DNA of 9,919 bases from JBQCHF01 sp051953655. Lineage in GTDB: Bacteria > Actinomycetota > Actinomycetes > Motilibacterales > Motilibacteraceae. The stretch is from NCBI GenBank assembly GCA_051953655.1, contig JBQCIO010000350.1, positions 1 through 9,919 on the forward strand. The letters are read 5' to 3'. The translations under genes were made by a program, and so were the position numbers. Positions 1 to 7,037 of this stretch are shown here, one piece after another. Numbering within the stretch: the first letter of the stretch is position 1; the number at the start of each line of letters is the position of its first letter. The notes under the pieces are model-generated. The model saw only the letters and a program-made list of their open reading frames with translations, ran no database searches and was not told the origin of the DNA.

Positions 1-201
1 CCCACCCCGACGCCCACGCCCGCCGCCACGCCGACGACGTCATCCGGCCTGACGCCGACCCCGACCCCCGGCGGCTCCGGATCGCCGGCCCCGTCCGAGA
101 GCGGGTCGCCCGCACCCGGCTCGACCGGCGGCCTGCCCGTCCCGGACGGCAGCCCGGCGGCCACCCAGGCCGGTGCGGCCCCCTCCCCCACGGCCTCCTA
201 G
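1..201 (+). CDS. C-terminal tail of a Pro/Thr/Ser-rich protein (5' end outside window)
   Basis: Frame 1 is open from the window edge to a TAG at 199-201 and gives 66 residues. Composition is almost only Pro, Thr, Ser, Ala and Gly, beginning with alternating Pro-Thr (PTPTPTPAATPT, later TPTPTPGG) and continuing with SPAPSESGSPAPG-type repeats. No hydrophobic segment, charged cluster or folded domain is visible, and the end (SPTAS) carries no sorting signal. In actinobacteria such tails are usually disordered linkers or extracellular stalks of secreted, membrane-anchored or Ser/Thr-kinase-like proteins, but the functional domain lies upstream, so no function is assigned. The absence of a stop through the low-complexity frame and the strong third-position GC support it as coding. 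Confidence 0.6.
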   Translation, partial: PTPTPTPAATPTTSSGLTPTPTPGGSGSPAPSESGSPAPGSTGGLPVPDGSPAATQAGAAPSPTAS

Positions 202-225
202 GCGCCCGGCTCCCCGAGACCCGAT

Positions 226-267
226 CGGCCGCAGCGAGGGACCTTGGGCCTTCCGGTCCGGCGGCCG
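226..267 (+). terminator. Nested stem-loop after the upstream partial gene
   Basis: The outer arms CGGCCGC (226-232) and GCGGCCG (261-267) are perfectly complementary. They enclose a second pair, GGACC (239-243) and GGTCC (255-259), around an 11-nt loop. It lies 24 bp after the stop of the upstream gene and has no following T-run, as is common for GC-rich actinobacterial terminators. It covers a possible TTG start at 244 of the next gene, which argues for the downstream ATG. Very GC-rich DNA forms such dyads by chance, so the role is an inference. Confidence 0.4.
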
Positions 268-288
268 CGGCAGGTCACCCTCGACGCC

Positions 289-501
289 ATGTCCTCGCGC
301 ACCACACTGCACGTGACCGCCGAGCGCCGCGCCCGCCGGCGCAGGCTCGCCGCCTCGTTGCGCTGCGCCCGGTGCAGCTCGTTGTGGACGCTGCGGCTGG
401 TCGAGCACCCGGCCGGCGCCGTCGTCGCCTGCACGCGGTGCGGCGCCGCGCACGGGACCGCCGCGGTGCCCCACGAGACGGTGGCCGCGCTGGGGCGCTG
501 A
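289..501 (+). CDS. Small zinc-ribbon protein, function unknown
   Basis: This is a 70-residue protein with two CxxC knuckles, CARC at C26/C29 and CTRC at C48/C51, 18 residues apart. That is the usual geometry of a four-cysteine zinc ribbon with two beta-hairpins. A strongly basic stretch (RRARRRR, residues 13-19) precedes the first knuckle and could contact nucleic acid or acidic surfaces. I recognise no named family. The ATG at 289 is preferred over an in-frame TTG at 244 because the TTG lies inside a stem-loop and adds an unremarkable 15 residues. The Shine-Dalgarno before the ATG is weak for either choice. The gene stands alone between hairpins on both sides, so it is probably monocistronic. 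Zinc binding is inferred from cysteine spacing only. Confidence 0.6.
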   Translation: MSSRTTLHVTAERRARRRRLAASLRCARCSSLWTLRLVEHPAGAVVACTRCGAAHGTAAVPHETVAALGR

Positions 502-503
502 GG

Positions 504-528
504 CTCGGTCCGCAGTCCCCCGACCGAG
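504..528 (+). terminator. Stem-loop directly after the zinc-ribbon gene
   Basis: The 7-bp arms CTCGGTC (504-510) and GACCGAG (522-528) are perfect complements around an 11-nt loop, starting 3 bp after the stop codon of the zinc-ribbon gene. No U-tract follows. The position immediately behind a gene and before a convergent gene supports a terminator role. Confidence 0.5.
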
Positions 529-535
529 GAGGAAG

Positions 536-569
536 CTCGCCCACGAGCAGATTCCCCTGGGTGGGCGAG
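536..569. terminator. Bidirectional terminator stem-loop between convergent genes
   Basis: The perfect 9-bp arms CTCGCCCAC (536-544) and GTGGGCGAG (561-569) surround a 16-nt loop. Inside the loop CAG (548-550) can pair with CTG (557-559) to extend the hairpin. It lies between the 3' ends of the plus-strand zinc-ribbon gene (501) and the minus-strand DUF2254 gene (650), so it can act on both transcripts. The rest of 570-649 shows no gene. Confidence 0.55.
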
Positions 570-649
570 TGATGATCCGCGCTCCAGCGCACAGGGTGCA
601 GTGCCGTGATCGTCCCGGCCGTGGCCCGGTGCACCAGGGGGCTGAGGGG

Positions 650-2131
650 TCAGGGGCGGCCCGGCTGACGCTCCCGGACGTCGGCCACGGCGGTGCCGTC
701 ATCACCCCGCCCATCCCCCGGCCCAGCTTCCCGCCCAGCCTCCGGCCCGCCGCCCAGCTTCTCGGTCAGCTGCCGGCGCGCCCGGTCCAGCATCGGCGAG
801 GGCGGCATCTCCTCCAGCAGCGGCTCGGCCGCCTCCAGGTCGCGGCGCAGCCGGCGCCGGGTGCCGTCGTCGGCCAGCCGCCACAGCGAGGCGTAGGCGT
901 GCAGGACGTCGGCGGCGAGCAGGTGCTGGTGCGACTCGTGCGCGGACACCAGCAGCGAGTAGAGCCAGTCGAGGACGCGATCGAGGTCGTCGTCGCGGTA
1001 GACGACCGGGAGCGGCTCGTCCCGCGGCTCGACCGGGTCGTCCACCATCCAGCGGGCGGCGACGTCCTTGAGCGCGTGCAGCACCTCGCGGGCCACCTCG
1101 GGGTTCTGCTTGGCCGTCGAGCCGCTGGTCCAGGCGATGTTCCCGAGGGTGTCGATGCCGGTGCTGGCGTCGTCGGCGATGTCGCGCTGCTCGGTGACGT
1201 TGAACGCGGCGGCCACCTCGCGCGCGATGTCCTCGGCCCGCTGCTGCTCGCCGTCGCGCACCAGCGCCAGCGGGTCGCCCACGCCGACGGCCTGCCCCAC
1301 GGTGACCAGCAGCTCGACCTCGGCGCCCTCGGCGGGCTCCAACGCGGTGCGCAGCCGGTCCAGGTCGACCGACGTGACGTAGCCGGTCACCTCGGCGTAG
1401 TAGGTGGCCAGGACGTCGTGCTCGCCGGTGGTGGTCCGCCGGGTGCACGCGATGAGCGCGGCCTCCCGCCGCCGCGCGTCGAGCACCCGGCGGCGGATGT
1501 GCGACACCACGTTGGTGGGCCGCATCTGGCTGATCGTCGTGTAGACCAGCACGATCAGGATGAGCAGCGCCACCATGGTGAGGACCACGGCGACGGCCGC
1601 CCCCATGATCGGCGGCATCTTGTCCTGCACCGCGACGGTGACCACGTAGGAGTAGAAGGCCAGCCCGACGAAGAAGCCGAGGAAGGCCTGGTTGGACCGG
1701 CGGCGCAGGAACTGGTCGAAGACCACCGGCGACAGGCTCGAGGCGGTCTGCTGCACCGCCAGCAGCAGCACCGAGAACGTGATCGACGTGACGGTCACCA
1801 GCCCGGTGGCCACCGCCTGCAGGGCGGCGTTGGCGGCCTGGCCGCCGATCACATGGCTGACGGCCGCGCGGACGGCGTCGAGCGCAGGAAGGCTCTCGGT
1901 CTGGTCGGCCAGGATCGAGAGCACCGCCAGCAGCGCGAACCCGGCGACGACCGCCAGCGGGACCATCGCGAAGTCGCGGAGGGCCGCCAGCACCCGCGGG
2001 CGCGTCTGGCGCCGGCGCACCGACCGCGACTCGGCGGCCGCCTGCCCGTCCGACGAGCGAACACCGACCAGGTAGCCGCCCTCGGCGGACCGGTCGCGCC
2101 CACCCTCCACCCGTTTCGCCGTCGTCGCCAT
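650..2131 (-). CDS. DUF2254 family membrane protein
   Basis: This 493-residue protein has a hydrophilic, basic N-terminus (about 50 residues) and then four membrane segments at about 52-76, 101-127, 139-158 and 164-190. A large soluble C-terminal part (about 195-493) follows. The pattern around the second segment (ITFSVLLLAVQQTASSLSP, then VVFDQFLRRR) and LGFFVGLAFYSYVV in the third match the DUF2254 family (predicted integral membrane proteins) as I know it. The biochemical function of that family is not established. The last about 35 residues are Gly/Asp/Arg-rich and probably disordered. The ATG at 2131 has a strong AAGGAGG at 2135-2141, at a short 3-nt spacing. The gene follows the quinone oxidoreductase by 62 bp on the same strand and may be co-transcribed, though nothing ties the two functions together. 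Confidence 0.85.
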   Translation of the reverse strand: MATTAKRVEGGRDRSAEGGYLVGVRSSDGQAAAESRSVRRRQTRPRVLAALRDFAMVPLAVVAGFALLAVLSILADQTESLPALDAVRAAVSHVIGGQAANAALQAVATGLVTVTSITFSVLLLAVQQTASSLSPVVFDQFLRRRSNQAFLGFFVGLAFYSYVVTVAVQDKMPPIMGAAVAVVLTMVALLILIVLVYTTISQMRPTNVVSHIRRRVLDARRREAALIACTRRTTTGEHDVLATYYAEVTGYVTSVDLDRLRTALEPAEGAEVELLVTVGQAVGVGDPLALVRDGEQQRAEDIAREVAAAFNVTEQRDIADDASTGIDTLGNIAWTSGSTAKQNPEVAREVLHALKDVAARWMVDDPVEPRDEPLPVVYRDDDLDRVLDWLYSLLVSAHESHQHLLAADVLHAYASLWRLADDGTRRRLRRDLEAAEPLLEEMPPSPMLDRARRQLTEKLGGGPEAGREAGPGDGRGDDGTAVADVRERQPGRP

Positions 2132-2134
2132 GAC

Positions 2135-2141
2135 CCTCCTT
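2135..2141 (-). promoter_or_regulatory. Ribosome binding site of the DUF2254 gene
   Basis: AAGGAGG on the minus strand lies 3 nt before the ATG at 2131. It is the best Shine-Dalgarno match among the genes here and fixes this start, though the spacing is shorter than usual. Confidence 0.6.
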
Positions 2142-2193
2142 CGGTGGAAGGCATACCCGCGTCAGCGGGAAGATCACCGAGCGGCAGCGGCGA

Positions 2194-3165
2194 TCAGGGG
2201 GTGAGCAGGAGCTTGCCGGTGGTGCGCCGGCCCTCCAGGTCGCGGTGCGCCTGAGCCGCCTCGGCCAGCGGGTAGCGCCCGCCGACCCGGACGTCGAGCC
2301 GGCCCGCCGCCACCGCGCCGAACAGCTCCCCGGCCCTCCAGAGCAGCTCCTCGCGGCTCGCGACGTAGTCGCCCAGGGTCGGGCGGGTGACGAACAGCGA
2401 GCCGCCGGCGTTGAGCCGCTGCAGGTCGAACGGCGGCACCTGCCCGCTGGCGGCGCCGAACAGCACCAGCAGGCCACGCCGGCGAAGCGCGGCCAGGCTG
2501 CCGTCGAAGGTGTCGCGCCCGACGCCGTCGTAGACCACCGCGACGCCCCGGCCGCCGGTGAGCTCGCGCACCCGGTCGGCGAAGCCGTCGTAGCCGAGCA
2601 CCTCGTCCGCGCCGGCCCCGCGAGCCAATGCCGCCTTCTCCTCGCTGCCCACGGTGGCGAGCACCCGTGCCCCGCGGGCCTTGGCCAGCTGCACCAGCAG
2701 CAGCCCCACACCACCGGCCGCCGCGTGCACGAGGACCGGGTCGCCCTCCGACACCGGGTAGGTGGAGGTGACGAGGTAGTGCGCGGTGAGGCCCTGCAGC
2801 AGCACGGCCGCGGCGACGTCGTCGCCCACGCCGTCCGGCACCGGCACGGCCTTGTCCGCGGGGACCAGCACCTGCTCGGCGTAGCTGCCCTGGGCCTGCG
2901 ACCACGCCACCCGGTCGCCCACCGCCACGTCCTGCACGCCCTCGCCGACGGCGAGCACCCGCCCGGCGCCTTCCGAGCCCAGCACGAACGGCGTCGGCAC
3001 CCGGTAGACGCCCTCGCGCTGGTAGGTGTCCATGTAGTTCACCCCGGCCGCAGCCACCTGCACCAGCAGCCGCCCCGGGCCAGGCGTGGGGGCCTCGACG
3101 TCGCGGACCACGAGCACCTCCGGGCCGCCGTTGCTCTCCACCAGCACCGCGCGCACGCTCGTCAC
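2194..3165 (-). CDS. qor: NADPH:quinone oxidoreductase (zeta-crystallin-like, MDR superfamily)
   Basis: At 323 residues this has the length of bacterial QOR (about 325). The N-terminal GroES-like half includes GVNYMDTYQREGVY (41-54), the family signature around the active-site Asn/Tyr. The nucleotide-binding Rossmann half carries HAAAGGVG (147-154), the glycine motif of zinc-free QOR enzymes that prefer NADPH. The C-terminus ends in a typical AHRDLEGRRTTGKLLL. No catalytic or structural zinc cysteines are present, which fits quinone reductase rather than alcohol dehydrogenase. Known members reduce quinones by one electron or reduce alkenals in the cytosol, and the exact substrate cannot be read here. 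The start is GTG at 3165 with AAGGAG at 3169-3174, 3 nt upstream. An in-frame GTG at codon 4 is a possible alternative. The gene follows an exporter by 45 bp, so a shared role in handling electrophilic or redox-active compounds is possible but inferred. Confidence 0.9.
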   Translation of the reverse strand: MTSVRAVLVESNGGPEVLVVRDVEAPTPGPGRLLVQVAAAGVNYMDTYQREGVYRVPTPFVLGSEGAGRVLAVGEGVQDVAVGDRVAWSQAQGSYAEQVLVPADKAVPVPDGVGDDVAAAVLLQGLTAHYLVTSTYPVSEGDPVLVHAAAGGVGLLLVQLAKARGARVLATVGSEEKAALARGAGADEVLGYDGFADRVRELTGGRGVAVVYDGVGRDTFDGSLAALRRRGLLVLFGAASGQVPPFDLQRLNAGGSLFVTRPTLGDYVASREELLWRAGELFGAVAAGRLDVRVGGRYPLAEAAQAHRDLEGRRTTGKLLLTP

Positions 3166-3210
3166 CTGCTCCTTCGGGTGGTCGACGGGGATCGACGTTC
3201 TTCGGGGACC

Positions 3211-4734
3211 TCAGTCGAGCTGCAGCTGCTCGGTGCGGCGCGGCATCAGCGCCACCGCCACCACGGCCAGCGCGGCCGCGGCCACCAGGGCCACGAACAC
3301 GTGGTGCGAGGCGTCGTCGAGCGCGCTGCGGACGTAGGCGAAGACCGGCGTGCCGTCGTCCTTGCTGTCCAGCACCAGGCGGGTCGCGTCGCCCTGCGGG
3401 AGCTTGCCGGCGACGTCGGCCGGCGGGTGCGCGAAGCGGTGGGCCAGGGTGGCGTTGGCGATGGCGCCGAAGATGGCCACGCCCACGGCGCTGCCGATGG
3501 AGCGGGAGAACATGTTGGTGCCGGTCACGACACCGCGCCGGTTCCAGCCGACCACGGACTGGATGGCCACCACGACCGGGGCGTTGGACAGGCCGAGGCC
3601 GACGCCGACCACGAAGCAGGCGACGGCGACCTGCCAGACCGGGGTCGAGAGCCCCAGGCCGATGGTGAGCAGCACGCCGACGACGGTGACCGCCGAGCCG
3701 ATGACGGCGGTGTCGCGGAAGCCGATGCGCAGGTAGATCCGGCCGGAGAAGGTCGCGGCCAGCGGCCAGCCGATGGTGAGGGCGGCCAGGGCGAGCCCGG
3801 CCACCAGCGGCCCGGTGCCGAGCACGCCCTGCACGTAGGTGGGGACGTAGGAGCTCAGGCCCAGGGTGATCGCGCCGACGGCGAGCGCGGCGAGGTTGCC
3901 GCCCACCAGGATCCGCCGGCTGAAGACCCACAGCGGCAGCACCGGCTCGGCGGCGCGCCGCTCGACCAGCACGAAGCCGACGACGAGCGCCACGCCGGCC
4001 GCGAGGACGAGCACGCTGGTGGGCGAGGTCCATGCCCAGGCCACGCCACCCTCGAGCAGTCCGAGGATGACCAGCGAGCAGCCGGCCATGAGCAGCCCCG
4101 CGCCGAGGTAGTCCAGCCGGTGCGAGCGGCGCTCCACCTGCTCGACGAAGTGCCGCACCAGCATCCAGGTGGCCACCGCGCCCAGCGGCAGGTTGACGAA
4201 GAAGATCCAGCGCCAGGTCAGGTACTCGGCGAAGACGCCGCCCAAGGTGGGGCCGAGCACCGCGGCGATGCCCCACACGCTGGCGAGGTAGCCCTGGACC
4301 TTGGCCCGCTCCTCCACCGTGTAGAGGTCGCCGACCACGGTCATGCCGATGGGCTGGATGGCGCCGGCGCCGATGCCCTGCACCGCGCGGAAGGCGATGA
4401 GCGCGGGCATGCTCCAGGCCACCCCGCACAGCACCGAGCCGAGCAGGAACGCTCCGATGCCGAAGAACATGACCGGGCGGCGCCCCAGGACGTCGGCCAG
4501 CTTGCCGTAGAGCGGCACCGTGACGGCCTGGGTGAGCAGGTAGACCGAGAACAGCCACGGGAACTGGGAGAAGCCGCCCAGGTCGTCGACCACCGACGGG
4601 ATGGCCGTCGCGATGATGGTGCTGTCCAGGGCCACCAGGCCGGTGCTGAGCATGAGGGCCAGCAGCACGGGGCCGCGCTCGGACCGCAGCCCGACGCCCT
4701 GCCTGCGCCCTGCGGGCGCCTCCGTCGTCGTCAC
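3211..4734 (-). CDS. MFS drug exporter, DHA2 (EmrB/QacA) family, 14 TM
   Basis: This 507-residue permease has a short cytosolic N-terminus and hydrophobic segments throughout, consistent with 14 TM helices. Visible signatures are the DHA2 motif in TM1 (LDSTIIATAIP, 36-46), motif A in loop 2-3 (GKLADVLGRRPVM, 77-89), RAVQGIGAG (116-124), the antiporter motif C region (about 148-169, with GPTLGG) and WRWIFFVNLPLG (174-185). Known members export drugs, dyes or lipophilic metabolites by proton antiport at the cytoplasmic membrane. The substrate here is unknown. The start is chosen as GTG at 4734, about 20 residues before TM1. The frame is open further upstream to 4896, but that extension would overlap the kinase gene and is an Arg/Ser-rich shadow. 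No convincing Shine-Dalgarno precedes 4734, so the start is the weakest part of this call. It lies 64 bp after the kinase gene and 45 bp before the oxidoreductase. Confidence 0.88.
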   Translation of the reverse strand: MTTTEAPAGRRQGVGLRSERGPVLLALMLSTGLVALDSTIIATAIPSVVDDLGGFSQFPWLFSVYLLTQAVTVPLYGKLADVLGRRPVMFFGIGAFLLGSVLCGVAWSMPALIAFRAVQGIGAGAIQPIGMTVVGDLYTVEERAKVQGYLASVWGIAAVLGPTLGGVFAEYLTWRWIFFVNLPLGAVATWMLVRHFVEQVERRSHRLDYLGAGLLMAGCSLVILGLLEGGVAWAWTSPTSVLVLAAGVALVVGFVLVERRAAEPVLPLWVFSRRILVGGNLAALAVGAITLGLSSYVPTYVQGVLGTGPLVAGLALAALTIGWPLAATFSGRIYLRIGFRDTAVIGSAVTVVGVLLTIGLGLSTPVWQVAVACFVVGVGLGLSNAPVVVAIQSVVGWNRRGVVTGTNMFSRSIGSAVGVAIFGAIANATLAHRFAHPPADVAGKLPQGDATRLVLDSKDDGTPVFAYVRSALDDASHHVFVALVAAAALAVVAVALMPRRTEQLQLD

Positions 4735-4798
4735 GGAGCAGAACCAATCGGCCAGACCGCTCCGGTATTCCCGCTGCTCCTGGCTCCGGCCGGGCGGC

Positions 4799-6892
4799 TC
4801 ACCGGTCGGCGATGAGCGTGAGCAGGCGCTCGACCGGGAACGGCTTGGCCAGGAAGGAGATCTCGCCCTCCGCGTCGGCCGTGAGGTGGACGGCACGGGG
4901 GTCCAGCAGGGCTCCGGTGCACAGCACGAGATGGGCCGTGGGCAGCCGCTCTCGCAGCCGGCTGAGCAGGGTGAGGCCGTCCTCGCCCGGCAGCTGGAGG
5001 TCGGTCACCACCACGTCGACCTCGGCGCCGGGGACGACCGAGCGGGCGGCCAGCTCGTCGAGCTGGGCCTGCGCGCTGCGACCGTCAGCGGCGGTGAAGA
5101 CCCGGTGGCCGGCGGACTCGAGCAGCCGGGCCATGGCGTGCCGCTGGGCGGCGGAGTCCTCCACGAGGAGGATCCGGCGGCCGCCGTCCGCTCGCGGCTC
5201 CACCAGGTCGGCGGGATCGGACGGGTCGGACGGAGACCGATCGAGCGGGCGCTCCGGCCCGACCCGGCGGCTCTCGCTGTCGCCGACGAGCCGGAAGTCC
5301 TGTCCGCCCGGCCCCACCGCCGCCGGCAGCGCGATGACCACCCTCGTCCCGCGGCCGGGCTCGGAGTCGATCCGCACCGACCCGCCGTGCTGCTCCACCA
5401 GCGCCGCCACCTGGGCGAGGCCCAGTCCGGTGCCGCCGGGGCGTCCGGTCACGAACGGCTCGAAGACGTGCTCGAGCAGGTCGGGCCGCACGCCGACGCC
5501 GTCGTCGGCCACCACGATCCGGACCGCCGCGGTACGGCCCGCGGTGTTCTCCGCCAGATCCTCCGACGGGTCGTCGGAGTCTTGGACCTCCACGACGACG
5601 TGCCGCGCCCCCGTGCTCTCGTCGACCGCGTTCAGCAGGACGTTGCCGAGCACCTGCCGGAGACGGTCGGGGTCCGCCATGACGGCCCGGCTGCTCACGG
5701 GCACCACCGAGATCTCGCAGGTCGGCTTGGAGGTCTCGGCCACCCGCTGAACGGCCTCCTGCACGTGGCGCACCGGGTCCAGCGGGCGCCGGTCCAGGCG
5801 CGTCGTCCTGGCCAGGTCGAGGACCTGCTCGACGATGCGACGGCCGACGGCGATCTCCGCGAGCTGGTGACGCACCAGGTCCCTGCTGCCGGTGGAGAGC
5901 TCGGGCTGGCGGGCGAGCAGCTCGGTGGTGAGGCTGAGCGCGGCCAGCTCGTTGTTGAAGTCGTGGGCGACGCCGGCGGCCAGCCGGGCCATCGAGGCCG
6001 CGTGCCGGTCCTTCACCTCGAGCTCGCGGCGGCGGGCCAGGGCCCGCTCGGCGGTCACGTCCTGGACGGCAGCGCCGACGCCGAAGATCTTGCCGTCCTC
6101 CCGGACCGGGAAGTAGTTGACCTTCCAGTCCCGCGGGACGTCGGGGTCCCCGGGCTTGCGGCCGGACAGGTCCAGCCCGACGTAGGAGGCGCCGTTGTCC
6201 AGGATGTCGCGCAGCATCGGCTCGATGTGCGGCCAGAGGGTGGGCAGCACCTCGCTCGGGCGGCGCCCCAGGTGCTCCTCCACCGGGACCCCGTTGATCT
6301 CGGCGAGCTCCCGGTTGAGCTTGCGGTAGACCAGGTCCGCGTCCAGGAAGCCGAGCCCGATGGGTGCCTGGTCGATGACGGCGTCCACCAGGGCCTCGGA
6401 CTCGCGCAGCTCGGACGCGGTCCGCAGCGCCTCGGTGAGGTCCTGGCACGTTCCCACCCACACCGTCTCGACGGTGTCCGTGTCGGTGTCCGTGTCGGTG
6501 TTCTCGCCGGTGTCCTCGCCGGTGTTCTCGCCGGTGTCCTCGCCGGTGTCATCGTCGGTGTCGTCGTCGGTGTCCCCCTCACCGTCCAGGGGCCGGGCGT
6601 GCGCCTGGACCCAGCGCCAGCCACCCTCGCCGGACCGCAGCCGGTAGCGCTCGTGGAACTCGGCCCGCTCCCCGAGCGCCCGGGTCCACGCCTCGCTGAC
6701 CCGCACCCTGTCCTCCGGGTGCACCAGCTCGAGCCGGCGCCTGCCGCCGAGCTCTTCCGGCGCCAGACCCAGCAGCGCCCGCATGGGCGCGTTCGCGTAG
6801 GTCATCTGCCCGTCCGGGTCGGCGAGCCAGACCGCGCAGGGCAGCGCCTCGGCCATCTGCCGCCGTTCCCGCTCGCGCCGAGCGTCCGGCAC
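4799..6892 (-). CDS. Soluble hybrid histidine kinase: PAS-PAS-HisKA-HATPase-receiver
   Basis: This 697-residue protein has no membrane segment. Domains in order: PAS (about 12-154), with a PAS_3-like FHERYRLRSGEGGWRWVQ; PAS (about 165-284), ending in the usual AAVQDVTAERA; a dimerisation/H-box with GVAHDFNNELAAL and phospho-acceptor H310; and an ATPase with N-box N417/N421, G1 DDGVG (463-467), F-box F477 and G2 GGTGLGL (486-492). A linker of about 50 residues precedes the receiver (about 573-697), which has acidic pair E578/D579, phospho-acceptor D631, T659 and K683. All catalytic residues are present, so both kinase and receiver should work. HDFNN-type hybrid kinases typically sense cytosolic signals through PAS and pass phosphate on through a phosphorelay. 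No separate DNA-binding regulator lies nearby. A 34-residue Asp/Thr tract interrupts the first PAS domain (107-140). The start is GTG at 6892 with GGAGG 4 nt upstream. An internal ATG at codon 13 is less likely. Confidence 0.92.
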   Translation of the reverse strand: MPDARRERERRQMAEALPCAVWLADPDGQMTYANAPMRALLGLAPEELGGRRRLELVHPEDRVRVSEAWTRALGERAEFHERYRLRSGEGGWRWVQAHARPLDGEGDTDDDTDDDTGEDTGENTGEDTGENTDTDTDTDTVETVWVGTCQDLTEALRTASELRESEALVDAVIDQAPIGLGFLDADLVYRKLNRELAEINGVPVEEHLGRRPSEVLPTLWPHIEPMLRDILDNGASYVGLDLSGRKPGDPDVPRDWKVNYFPVREDGKIFGVGAAVQDVTAERALARRRELEVKDRHAASMARLAAGVAHDFNNELAALSLTTELLARQPELSTGSRDLVRHQLAEIAVGRRIVEQVLDLARTTRLDRRPLDPVRHVQEAVQRVAETSKPTCEISVVPVSSRAVMADPDRLRQVLGNVLLNAVDESTGARHVVVEVQDSDDPSEDLAENTAGRTAAVRIVVADDGVGVRPDLLEHVFEPFVTGRPGGTGLGLAQVAALVEQHGGSVRIDSEPGRGTRVVIALPAAVGPGGQDFRLVGDSESRRVGPERPLDRSPSDPSDPADLVEPRADGGRRILLVEDSAAQRHAMARLLESAGHRVFTAADGRSAQAQLDELAARSVVPGAEVDVVVTDLQLPGEDGLTLLSRLRERLPTAHLVLCTGALLDPRAVHLTADAEGEISFLAKPFPVERLLTLIADR
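6473..6574. repeat. In-frame hexamer/12-mer tandem repeat inside the kinase gene
   Basis: Seventeen consecutive hexamers follow one another without interruption. GGTGTC or GGTGTT alternates with CGTGTC, CTCGCC, ATCGTC or GTCGTC, giving about 8.5 copies of a 12-bp unit. A higher-order 24-bp unit is repeated exactly (6497-6520 and 6521-6544). On the coding strand it encodes residues 107-140, made of DT, DD, GE and NT pairs. Because every unit is a multiple of three, copy-number change by slippage would alter the length of the tract and not the frame. Confidence 0.9.
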
Positions 6893-6896
6893 CGCA

Positions 6897-6901
6897 CCTC
6901 C
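6897..6901 (-). promoter_or_regulatory. Ribosome binding site of the hybrid kinase gene
   Basis: GGAGG on the minus strand sits 4 nt before the GTG at 6892 and decides this start over the internal ATG. The same context, GGAGGTGCG then GTG, recurs before the divergent glucosidase gene with two more bases. Confidence 0.6.
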
Positions 6902-7026
6902 CCGTCCACCCCCGCGCTCGAGGACCGGCGGGAGGTCCCCAGTCCTACCCCCTCCGCCCGGGGCTCAGACGTCGGTGTCCGCGGTGCGGTCACGCTGACA
7001 GACTTCGGTGACGACCAGCAGCCACC

Positions 7027-7031
7027 GGAGG
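7027..7031 (+). promoter_or_regulatory. Ribosome binding site of the alpha-glucosidase gene
   Basis: GGAGG lies 6 nt before the GTG at 7038, an ideal spacing. The in-frame GTG at 7008 would place this motif inside the coding sequence and has no comparable site upstream, so the shorter protein is preferred. Confidence 0.65.
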
Positions 7032-7037
7032 TGCGCC

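Noticed and set aside
244..288. TTG start at 244 for the zinc-ribbon gene
   Set aside because: It lies within a nested stem-loop, and its only purine-rich stretch is too close. The ATG at 289 is preferred, though the weak Shine-Dalgarno leaves some doubt.
2156..2169. CCCGC-GTCA-GCGGG hairpin between the oxidoreductase and DUF2254 genes
   Set aside because: A 5-bp stem is common by chance in DNA this GC-rich, and there is no U-tract. It is too weak to call a terminator or attenuator.
3724..3732. GATGCGCAG, an 8/9 match to the half-site of the operator dyads
   Set aside because: It is inside the exporter coding sequence with no facing TTGC half at the right spacing. This is expected by chance.
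4735..4896. Upstream extension of the DHA2 exporter to an ATG at 4896
   Set aside because: It would overlap the end of the kinase gene and adds an Arg/Ser-rich segment unlike the N-termini of the family. The GTG at 4734 is more credible.
6473..6574. Tandem repeat read as a CRISPR array
   Set aside because: Units are 6-24 bp with no unique spacers, lie inside a coding frame and have no cas genes nearby.
6995..7000. CTGACA as a -35 box for the glucosidase gene
   Set aside because: No TAnnnT or similar -10 element lies 16-19 nt downstream, so no promoter is called.
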